This document shows positions 6,867-11,597 of a stretch of DNA of 11,597 nt, in pieces. Origin of the DNA: Baffinella frigidus (Eukaryota > Cryptophyceae > Cryptomonadales > Baffinellaceae); assembly GCA_026770585.1 (NCBI GenBank), contig MU646680.1, positions 240,820-252,416 of the forward strand. Reading direction: 5' to 3'. Within the stretch, counting starts at the first letter, position 1. Every line of letters begins with the position of its first letter. The notes under the pieces were generated by a model, which made no database searches, had not been told where the DNA came from, and saw nothing but the letters and a program-made list of their open reading frames with translations. The translations under genes were made by a program, and so were the position numbers.

Positions 6867-6899
6867 GTACGGGTTTTGACTGTCCGGGCAGCTTTTTTA

Positions 6900-6939
6900 C
6901 CCCGCGGCGACTGAACCGCGGGGATCTCCTGCAGGAGAT
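6900..6939. other. GC hairpin followed by 16-bp palindrome
   Basis: CCCCGCGG (6900-6907) pairs with CCGCGGGG (6916-6923) across an 8-base loop. Immediately after it, ATCTCCTGCAGGAGAT (6924-6939) is a perfect palindrome. A run of T precedes the pair. Confidence 0.85.
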
Positions 6940-7114
6940 ATCAAATCATTCGTGTAGTAATTTTCATTGGAAAAGAAGGCCCGCGGGGCATTCTGCTGGG
7001 CCACGAAAGGCCTCCGAACTTGATCAAATCGTACAGAAAGCGCCCATCCGCCCCCCCCCCTCCTCACGAGAATGCGAAAAGAGGATCCTATTTACATGTG
7101 GTGGATCGGGTATG

Positions 7115-7260
7115 TATCCCGAAACCCGAAACCTGCTACCCGAAACTACCCGAACCCCACTACCCGAAACCCGCAAACTGCTACCCGAAACCCGAAACCT
7201 GCCATCCGAAACCTGCTACCCGAAACCCGAGGCCCGGGACCCGAAACCCACCACACTGGT
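7115..7260 (+). repeat. CCCGAAA/CCTGCTA array (first block)
   Basis: Units of CCCGAAA and ACCTGCT. From 7143 the array, together with its right flank through 7293, is duplicated at 8876-9050. The order includes AACCCGAGGCCCGGGACC, then GTGCCACCAGC and CACAGAAAGCTCAAACCCAC in both. Confidence 0.85.
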
Positions 7261-7293
7261 GCCACCAGCCTTCACAGAAAGCTCAAACCCACT

Positions 7294-7391
7294 CAGCTCC
7301 CGGGAGCTCAAGTCCCCACAAAATGGACGCGACTAGTACCAGTTTTGGAATTCGTACCCGACCCGTTTGCCTCCTTGCTATCCGAGCAAGG
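7294..7391 (-). mobile_element. Half copy of the 1081-1240 fold-back element
   Basis: The segment runs from the central hairpin (CAGCTCCCGGGAGCT) through GGACGCGACTAGTACCAG and GAATTCGTACCC to the terminal repeat GCTATCCGAGCAAGG. It matches the reverse complement of about 1081-1195. The other terminal inverted repeat is missing and the left flank is instead the AAGCTCAAACCCAC sequence shared with 9032-9050. It is probably a truncated or recombined copy. Confidence 0.65.
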
Positions 7392-7445
7392 TCCCTGTAG
7401 GGTTGGTCGCGGGTTGCTGCCCAACTTCTCCAGCAGTTGATGGTC

Positions 7446-7474
7446 AAACTCTCTCTCTCTTTCTCTCTCGTCAC

Positions 7475-7506
<32 letters not shown>

Positions 7507-7570
7507 ACCTCCTCTCTCTCTCCGGGAGAGAGAGGACCTCTCTCTCTCTCTCTCGTCGCACCTCGCTCTC
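7446..7570 (+). repeat. CT microsatellite with internal inverted segment
   Basis: (CT)n tracts are broken by CGTCACC, CGTCTCACC and CGTCGCACC. At 7514-7534 the strand inverts briefly: CTCTCTCTCC, a central G, then GGAGAGAGAG, giving a hairpin-forming palindrome. Confidence 0.9.
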
Positions 7571-7814
7571 TGGCTCGTCTCAATCGTACACGGACCACGC
7601 ACGTAAAATAAACGTTTTTGTAAAGAGACTGCGGGGATCGTTTTCAGGGCCCGCGCGGCATCCTGCTGGGCTACGAAAGGCCTCCGTAATTAATCAAATC
7701 GAGGATGGAGCTCGCGTCATTTCCTCCGACAGCGAACGTGTTTGTAACGAGACTGCGGGGGTGCAGGGCGGCAGCCCACGGGGGATTCTGCTGGGGCAGC
7801 ACGAGACACGTCTC

Positions 7815-7936
7815 AACGTTTTTGTAAAGCAAACGTGTTTGTAAAGCGCGTGTTTGTAAAGCGCGTGTTTGTAAAGCACACGTGTTTGAAAAACAAACAT
7901 GTTTGTAAAGCACGTAAATAAACGTGTTTGTAAAGC
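7815..7936 (+). repeat. About 15-24-bp minisatellite of CGTGTTTGTAAAGC
   Basis: About seven imperfect units of AACGTGTTTGTAAAGCG lie between two family-F cassettes. The same unit forms the 5' edge of each F cassette, so the minisatellite is an expansion of the cassette edge. The minus-strand peptide repeat (L-Q-T-R-A) is an artefact of it. Confidence 0.85.
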
Positions 7937-7995
7937 GACTGCGGGGGTGCAGGGCGGCGGCCCACGGGGGATTCTGCTGGGGCAGCATGAGACAC

Positions 7996-8560
7996 GGCTG
8001 ACGCGGAGGATCCGGTGGTGTGACGACGAGCAGGACACGCGGGTACCCGAAACTTACTACCCGAAACTTACTACCCGAAACTTACTACCCGAAACTTACT
8101 ACCCGAAACCTGAAACCGGCTCACGCGGAGGATCCAGTGGCGCGACGACGAGCAGGACACGCGGGTACCCGAAACTTACTACCCGAGACTTACTACCCGA
8201 AACTTACTACCCGAAACTTACTACCCGAAACTTACTACCCGAAATCCGAAACCGGCTCACGCGGATGATCCAGTGGCGCGACGACGAGCAGGACACGCGG
8301 GTCAACCCACTACCCGAAACCCGAAGCCAACTACCCAAAACCCACTACCCGAAACCAACTACCCGAAACCAACTACCCGATACCCGAATCCCGAAACTTA
8401 CTGCCCGAAACTATCTACCCGAAAACCGAAACTCTCTACCCAAAAACCGAAACTTACTACCCGAAAATCGAAATCAACTACCCGAAACCCGGAGGCCAAC
8501 GCCTTTTTCTCACGCGGAGGATCCAGCGGCGCGACGACGAGCAGGACACGCGGGTACCCG
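7996..8560 (+). repeat. Interspersed cassette family G (four copies)
   Basis: A 50-55-bp cassette containing TCACGCGGAGGATCCAGTGG and GACGACGAGCAGGACACGCG lies at 7996-8050, 8118-8170, 8254-8302 and 8508-8560. Each leads into TACCCGAAACTTAC 14-mers or related CCCGAAA units. Copy-to-copy identity is about 90% or more. Long + frames cross the region because cassettes and 14-mers lack stops; I do not consider them genes. Confidence 0.9.
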
Positions 8561-9000
8561 AAACTAACTACCCGAAATATGATACTAGAAAACCGAGACC
8601 TGCTTCCCGAAACCAACTACCCGAAACCCACCACCCGAAACCCGAAACCTGCTACCCGAAACCCGGAACCTGCTACCCGAAACCTGCTACACGAAACCCG
8701 AGGCCCGGGACCCGAACCCTGCTACCCGAAACCCGACACTCGCTACCCGAAATCCGGAACCTGCTACCCGAAACCTGCTACCCGAAACCCAAAGCCTGCT
8801 ACCCGAAACCCGAAACCTGCTACCTGAAACCTGCTACCCCAAACCCACGACCCCAAACCCGAACCCTGCTACCCAAAACTACCCGAACCCCACTACCCGA
8901 AACCCGCAAACTGCTTCCCGAAACCCAAAACCTGCTACCCGAAACCAGGAACCTGCTATCCGAAACCTGCTACCCGAAACCCGAGGCCCGGGACCGAAAC
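8044..9000 (+). repeat. CCCGAAA-based array (TACCCGAAACTTAC, then CCCGAAACCTGCTA)
   Basis: From 8044 to about 8250 the unit is the 14-mer TACCCGAAACTTAC. From 8300 to 8500 it is CCCGAAACCAACTA and variants. From 8590 to 9000 it is CCCGAAACCTGCTA. Each sub-block is locally uniform. AACCCGAGGCCCGGGACC occurs near 8696 and 8976 as well as in the block at 7115-7260. Confidence 0.9.
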
Positions 9001-9050
9001 CCACCACGCGGGTGCCACCAGCTTTCTGTCACAGAAAGCTCAAACCCACT
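8876..9050 (+). repeat. Segmental duplication of 7143-7293
   Basis: Colinear with 7143-7293: ACTACCCGAACCCCACTACC, CCCGCAAACTGCT, the GAGGCCCGGGACC block, GTGCCACCAGC and ACAGAAAGCTCAAACCCACT. This copy has extra array units and an extra TTTCTGT that makes a hairpin with ACAGAAA. Confidence 0.85.
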
Positions 9051-9101
9051 TCTGCCCGTCACCGACTTCCGTTACCTTATCCGTAAGAACCCCCCCTATG
9101 T

Positions 9102-9126
9102 CCCTACGGTATTGCTTACCGTAGGG
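9102..9126. other. Perfect 10-bp stem with 5-base loop
   Basis: CCCTACGGTA (9102-9111) is exactly complementary to TACCGTAGGG (9117-9126), loop TTGCT. An outer GTCCCT/AGGGAC pairing lies at 9100-9105 and 9131-9136, although it overlaps the inner stem on the left. Confidence 0.75.
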
Positions 9127-9209
9127 CCCAGGGACTATTCATTACGGGGTTATTCAAAATCCCTTCGAAGTCCGCTGTTTGGGTACATCTGCGAAACCGT
9201 TTTACGAGT

Positions 9210-9256
9210 TTTGGGGCTTGGGGTTTAGGGTTTGCGGTTTGCGGTTTGGGGTTTTT
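9210..9256 (-). repeat. Short TTTAGGG/TTTGCGG telomere-like tract
   Basis: GGGGCTTGGGGTTTAGGG followed by TTTGCGG units, in the opposite orientation to the CCCGAAA array upstream. Confidence 0.85.
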
Positions 9257-9274
9257 CGACGGAGGAGGCAGGAT

Positions 9275-9722
9275 GGATGTCGTTAACGGTTTATTCAAAA
9301 ACCTAACGGGTTATTCACAACCGGCGCGAAAATCTTGGCGGGTTATATTCAAAACCCTAAAGGGGTTATTCACAGCCGGCGCGAAAAACCTAGCGGGTTG
9401 TTCCCTAAACGGGTTATTCGCACCCGGCAGTTGTACGAGGTGTCGACCGAAGAGTCACAATGGAAGTCGTTAACGGGTTATTCAAAACAGTAACGGGTTA
9501 TTCAAACCCGGCGTGAAAACCCTAACGGGTTATTCAAAACCTTAACGGGTTATTCGCACCCGGCAGTTGTACGAGGCGTCGACCGAAGAGTCACAATGGA
9601 AGTCGTTAACGGGTTATTCAAAACCGTAACGGGTTATTCAAACCCGGCGTGAAAACCCTAACGGGTTATTCAAACCCTTAACGGGTCATTCAAACCCTTA
9701 ACGGGTTATTCGCACCCGGCAG
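9275..9722 (+). repeat. 20-bp satellite (ACGGGTTATTCAAAACCCTA) with higher-order units
   Basis: More than ten units of ACGGGTTATTCAAAACCCTA are mixed with CCGGCGYGAAAA segments. Higher-order units start at 9409, 9545 and 9701, giving periods of 136 and 156; the difference is exactly one extra 20-mer. Each higher-order unit carries CGCACCCGGCAGTT and TACGAGGYGTCGACCGAAG, the 5' part of the coding-like cassette at 9723. CTAAC- and TTAAC-type sequences about 25 bases before CAG resemble branch points. Confidence 0.9.
9431..9469 (+). pseudogene. Truncated 5' copy of the acidic cassette
   Basis: After CCCGGCAG the frame reads L-Y-E-V-S-T-E-E-S-Q-W-K-S and then runs into the 20-bp satellite and a stop. 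The same module is at 9567-9605 (one V to A change), and a more diverged one is at about 9256-9290 (S-T-E-E-A-G-W-M-S). These are homologous to the first 13 codons of 9723-9821 and lack the rest. Confidence 0.45.
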
Positions 9723-9821
9723 TTTTACGAGGTGTCGACGGAAGAGTCAGAGTGGAAGACGTTTTGGGCCGACATGTACGACGGAGAGTCCGAATGGTCC
9801 GACGAGGAGGATAAGAGCTCG
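9723..9821 (+). CDS. Candidate 99-nt coding exon, acidic Trp-rich cassette (most complete copy)
   Basis: Not recognised as a known family. The segment is bounded by CGCACCCGGCAG, which resembles a splice acceptor, and by G|GTAACA, which resembles a donor. It is exactly 33 codons. The frame reads F-Y-E-V-S-T-E-E-S, then EWKTFWADMYDGESEWSD and EEDKSS: strongly acidic, with three tryptophans and a repeated E-S-E-W. Against the copy at 10242-10295 the 54 shared bases differ at four positions (GAG/GAA, GCC/GCG, TCC/TCG twice), and all four are silent. That suggests selection on the protein. The downstream sequence (about 60 bases after the donor) is also conserved at 10071-10129. There is no start codon or long frame around it, so it can only be an internal exon or a relic of one. 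Tandem copies on the same strand suggest exon duplication. Confidence 0.45.
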
Positions 9822-9882
9822 GTAACAGTCTTATCTGGGGAAATGTATTTTTCTGTCATTTCATCTTGTCCTCATGAACCAT
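9809..9882 (+). repeat. Exon end plus donor-side flank, repeated at 10061-10129
   Basis: From GGATAAGAG through GGTAACAGTCTTATC, GGGGAAATGTATTTTTC and CTTGTCCTCATGAACC, both copies align closely. A third copy of GTAACAGTCT is at 10145-10154, preceded by CTCTCCGCCCTCAG. Repeated conservation next to a GT dinucleotide is compatible with duplicated intron starts. Confidence 0.7.
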
Positions 9883-9887
9883 GTTTA

Positions 9888-9960
9888 GGGGTTAGGTGTT
9901 AGGGTTTAGGGTTCAGGGTTTAGGGTTTAGGGTTTTGGGGCTACCGGGTTTGGGGTTTCG
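9888..9960 (-). repeat. TTTAGGG telomere-like tract
   Basis: TTTAGGGGTTAGGTGTTAGG followed by TTTAGGG and TTCAGGG units, ending in GGGTTTGGGGTTTCGG. It lies directly between two coding-like cassette ends, inside what would be an intron if the exon model is right. Confidence 0.9.
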
Positions 9961-9965
9961 GACGA

Positions 9966-10059
9966 GACGAGGAGGATAAGAGCTCGGTAACCGCTCATAA
10001 CACTACGAGGAACATTCTAAAGTTAACTATTGGCGTGTTTCTTACGAAACACGCCAAAA
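9966..10059 (+). repeat. Cassette 3' end plus conserved flank, repeated at 10369-10464
   Basis: Both copies read D-E-E-D-K-S-S in frame (GAT/GAC is the only difference in those codons). A GT follows (GTAACC or GTGACC), then CTCATAACACTACGAGGAAC, ATTCTAAAGTTAACTATTGG and AAACACGCCAAAAG. Offset is about 403. In this copy TGGCGTGTTTC (10031-10041) and GAAACACGCCA (10046-10056) form a perfect 11-bp hairpin; in the other copy the left arm has decayed. GAAACACGCCAAAAGTCAGC also occurs at about 987-1006. Confidence 0.85.
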
Positions 10060-10163
10060 GAGGATAAGAGGTAACAGTCTTATCCGGGGAAATGTATTTT
10101 TCTTTTATTTCCTCTTGTCCTCATGAACCGCTCTCCGCCCTCAGGTAACAGTCTATTTGGAGA

Positions 10164-10176
10164 CCCCCCCCCCCCC
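10164..10176 (+). repeat. Poly-C run (13 C)
   Basis: Thirteen C after TTTGGAGA. It is followed by the CCTAG-rich dispersed repeat at 10197-10227, the inverted partner of 1323-1352. Confidence 0.8.
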
Positions 10177-10241
10177 GCTAAGACCATCATAGGGCCCTAG
10201 TCATAGGCCTACTGTAGGGTCCTAGGGGAAGGCGCTTACCC

Positions 10242-10389
10242 GAATGGAAGACGTTTTGGGCGGACATGTACGACGGAGAGTCGGAATGGTCGGACCATTG
10301 GGCCTCGGGTTTCGGGTAGCAGGTTTCGGGTAGCAGGTTCCGGGTTTCGGGTAGCAGGTTTCGGCCTCGACGAGGAGGACAAGAGCTCG
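10242..10389 (+). pseudogene. Second acidic cassette copy, interrupted by a repeat array
   Basis: 10242-10295 reads EWKTFWADMYDGESEWSD, identical in protein to the copy at 9723-9821. The expected continuation (D)EEDKSS appears only at 10369-10389, before GTGACC. Between them, about 74 bases of GGGTTTCGGGTAGCA units are inserted. This is the reverse complement of the CCCGAAACCTGCTA array, with a close match near 8640-8706. GAC occurs on both sides of the insert. The insert carries an in-frame TAG and shifts the frame by one, so the copy is broken unless the insert is spliced out. GT and AG dinucleotides are present within the array, so splicing cannot be excluded. Confidence 0.5.
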
Positions 10390-10582
10390 GTGACCACTCA
10401 TAACACTACGAGGAACATTCTAAAGTTAACTATTGGAGTGTTTTTTTAGGAAACACGCCAAAAGTCAGCAATTGGTGGTCACGTTACGCCCGGATATCCG
10501 GGCTCGATTTGAAGCGTGGCCTTTTGAGCGGTGGACCTTCTCCGTTTCGTGGGCCCCGCCCTGAAGTTGACGGATTTGTGCC

Positions 10583-10680
10583 GCACACCCGGCATGTCAA
10601 CTTTAGAAGAGTCAGTCAACGCGAGTTGAGGGTTTATAGGGTGGGAGAGTCGGAAGTGGTCCGACAATGACAAACGCTCG
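10583..10680 (+). pseudogene. Diverged acidic cassette copy with one-base insertion
   Basis: CGCACACCCGGCATGTCAAC and GAAGAGTCAG (10604-10613) correspond to the acceptor side and start of the 9723 copy. The middle is replaced by unrelated GGGTTTATAGG sequence. The end reads G-E-S-E, an extra G at about 10656, then W-S-D-N-D-K-R-S, followed by GTATGT, a classic donor sequence. The extra base breaks the frame. Confidence 0.4.
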
Positions 10681-10682
10681 GT

Positions 10683-10740
10683 ATGTCCTAAACCCTAAAC
10701 CCCTCAACCCTAAACCCTAAACCCTAAACCCTGAACCCTG
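10683..10740 (+). repeat. CCCTAAA telomere-like tract
   Basis: CCTAAACCCTAAACCCC and perfect CCCTAAA triplets between two coding-like cassette ends. It begins two bases after the GTATGT donor-like site. Confidence 0.9.
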
Positions 10741-10741
10741 A

Positions 10742-10780
10742 GCGTCTGATTGGGATATTTCCGACGAGGATAAAAGCACG
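10742..10780 (+). pseudogene. Partial acidic cassette end
   Basis: In frame this reads A-S-D-W-D-I-S-D-E-D-K-S-T, matching the D-E-E-D-K-S-S end of the other copies with silent AAG/AAA and other changes. It is followed by GTAGCC. An AG lies just before it (CCCTGAG). The homology is short, but position, strand and following GT fit the pattern. Confidence 0.4.
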
Positions 10781-10789
10781 GTAGCCCCT

Positions 10790-11185
10790 TAACACTCAAC
10801 CCTGAACCCTCAACCCCCAACCCTAACCCCTAAACCCTAAACCCTGAAACCTACATTCTCAACCCTATAACCTAAACCCAAAACCCTAAACCCTAAATCC
10901 CTAAACCCTAAAACCTAAACCCTACACCCTAAACCCCAAACCCCAACCCCAATCCCAACCCCCAACTCCCAAACTCCAAACCCCAACCCCAAAACCTAGA
11001 ATCCTCAACCCCAAGCCCCAAACCCCAAACCCCAAAACCCAAAACCCACACCACAAACCCCCACCCCAAACCCCAACACCCAAACCCCAAACCCCACACC
11101 CCCAACCCTAAACCCCAACACCCAAACCCCCAAATTCAAAAAACTCAACCCCAAACCCCACACCTCCAACCCTAAACCCGAAACT
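10790..11185 (+). repeat. Degenerate CCCTAAA/CCCCAAA array
   Basis: C-rich heptamers grading from CCCTAAA (10820-10935) to CCCCAAA, CCCAACA and CCCACAC variants. No gene is seen. Confidence 0.9.
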
Positions 11186-11194
11186 CGACCACAG

Positions 11195-11245
11195 GATGAC
11201 GAGGAGACACCGCAGTCCCAGACCCCTTCCGCTCCCTCCCCCCAG
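11195..11245 (+). CDS. Candidate 51-nt exon between two telomere-like arrays
   Basis: CTCGACCACAG before it and GTTTTG after it could be splice sites. The 17 codons read D-D-E-E-T-P-Q-S-Q-T-P-S-A-P-S-P-Q. This is non-repetitive sequence inside an otherwise pure array, and acidic like the upstream cassettes, though not clearly homologous to them. The stretch CTCCCTCCCCCCAG at its end could instead be a splice acceptor; a similar GCTCCCTCCAAGCCCAG occurs at about 11540-11556. Support is positional and compositional only. Confidence 0.25.
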
Positions 11246-11515
11246 GTTTTGGGGGTTAGGGTCTAGGGTTTAGGGTTTGGGGTTGGGGGCTTGGGGTTGA
11301 GGATTTGGGGGGTTGTGTTTGGAGTTTGGGAGTTGAGGTTTGAGGTTGGGGTTGGGTTTGGGGTTTGGGGTTTGGGGTTCAGGGTTCAGGGTTCAGAGTT
11401 GTTGTTTAGGGAGTTAGGGTTCAGGGTTTAGGGTTGTTGTTTAGGGAGTTAGGGTTCAGGGTTCAGGGTTGTTAGGGTTGTGAGGGTTTAGGGTTTAGGG
11501 TTGACTGTGCTATTT
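11246..11515 (-). repeat. TTTAGGG telomere-like array, G-rich strand
   Basis: GGGTTAGGGTCTAGGG, TTTGGGG and TTCAGGG units, including a repeated segment TTGTTTAGGGAGTTAGGG (about 11402 and 11434). Orientation is opposite to 10683-11185, so the arrays converge on the candidate exon at 11195-11245. The + strand is rich in potential G-quadruplex motifs. Confidence 0.9.
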
Positions 11516-11597
11516 AGGGGGTTTAGGTTGCTCCCCATCTGCTCCCTCCAAGCCCAGGAAGGGTTTGGGGTTCGGCGTTTGGTCGAAAAAATAGGGG
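11516..11597. other. End of window, mixed sequence
   Basis: A pyrimidine-rich GCTCCCTCCAAGCCCAG stretch, a short GGGTTTGGGGTTCGG tract and AT-rich GAAAAAATAGGGG. Nothing further is recognised. Confidence 0.4.

Larger units (their letters stand above)
6979..7993 (+). repeat. Interspersed cassette family F (four copies)
   Basis: Copies are at about 6979-7030, 7611-7700, 7735-7810 and 7921-7993. The core is GCCCACGGGGGATTCTGCTGG or GCCCGCGGGGCATTCTGCTGG, then GGC[AC]ACGA. Copies 2-4 are preceded by AACGTGTTTGTAAAG and GACTGCGGGG. Copies 1 and 2 share GAAAGGCCTCCG and ATCAAATCG. Copies 3 and 4 both read G-V-Q-G-G-x-P-R-G-I-L-L-G-Q-H-E-T-R-L on the + strand. Confidence 0.85.

Noticed and set aside
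7996-8560. CRISPR-like array of cassette G with spacers
   Set aside because: The intervals are themselves CCCGAAA repeats of varying length, not unique spacers, and no cas gene is present.
7899-8827. Frames of 222 and 184 residues with repeated P-E-T-Y-Y-P-K or T-R-N-L-L-P motifs
   Set aside because: The repeats come from the TACCCGAAACTTAC 14-mer and cassette G. Two frames are open over the same stretch and unit lengths vary without regard to frame.
9246-9473. 75-residue frame starting at 9246
   Set aside because: It is out of phase with the acidic cassette and merely reads through the 20-bp satellite.
11246-11597. True chromosome end
   Set aside because: The repeats are degenerate, mixed with other heptamers and followed by unrelated sequence, so this is interstitial or subtelomeric.

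Overview
This window looks like eukaryotic subtelomeric or otherwise repeat-saturated nuclear DNA. It does not look like prokaryotic or organellar gene-bearing sequence. The dominant component is a degenerate seven-base repeat related to CCCTAAA/TTTAGGG, the telomere type known from plants, green algae and several other algal and protist lineages. That suggests an alga or plant-lineage protist, but the sequence alone does not identify the species. No rRNA, tRNA or complete protein-coding gene could be recognised. Nearly all long open frames simply run through the repeats.

Layout. 1-900: single-copy-like DNA with a 140-bp direct duplication (271-410 and 430-569), a 13-bp perfect hairpin and a 12-G run. 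1081-1240: a fold-back, MITE-like element with 32-bp terminal inverted repeats; a half copy lies at 7294-7391. 1431-1962: microsatellite, CCCTGAA array, one arm of a dispersed inverted repeat (partner 5147-5234) and a four-copy 38-bp minisatellite. 2142-2255: a very strong perfect inverted repeat. 2330-4130: telomere-like arrays with two interspersed cassette families. 4140-5645: more arrays with a third and fourth cassette family (A/B and a GACGCGGTTTGG motif). 5645-6970: arrays, single-copy DNA and two further cassette families. 6979-9050: CCCGAAA arrays, a CT microsatellite, and two more cassette families with a minisatellite between copies.

9250-11245 is the most interesting part. An acidic, tryptophan-containing coding-like cassette recurs on the + strand, each time ending at a GT that could be a splice donor. 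The two best copies differ at only four bases over 54, and all four changes are synonymous. This is the only place where I see evidence of selection on a protein. It is either a decaying multi-exon gene family whose introns are packed with subtelomeric repeats, or a live gene with tandemly duplicated exons. A distinct exon-like segment follows at 11195-11245, after which the telomere-like repeats switch strand to TTTAGGG until near the window end.

The general architecture is defined cassettes of about 30-100 bp, several families of them, separated by telomere-like heptamer spacers that differ in consensus from region to region.
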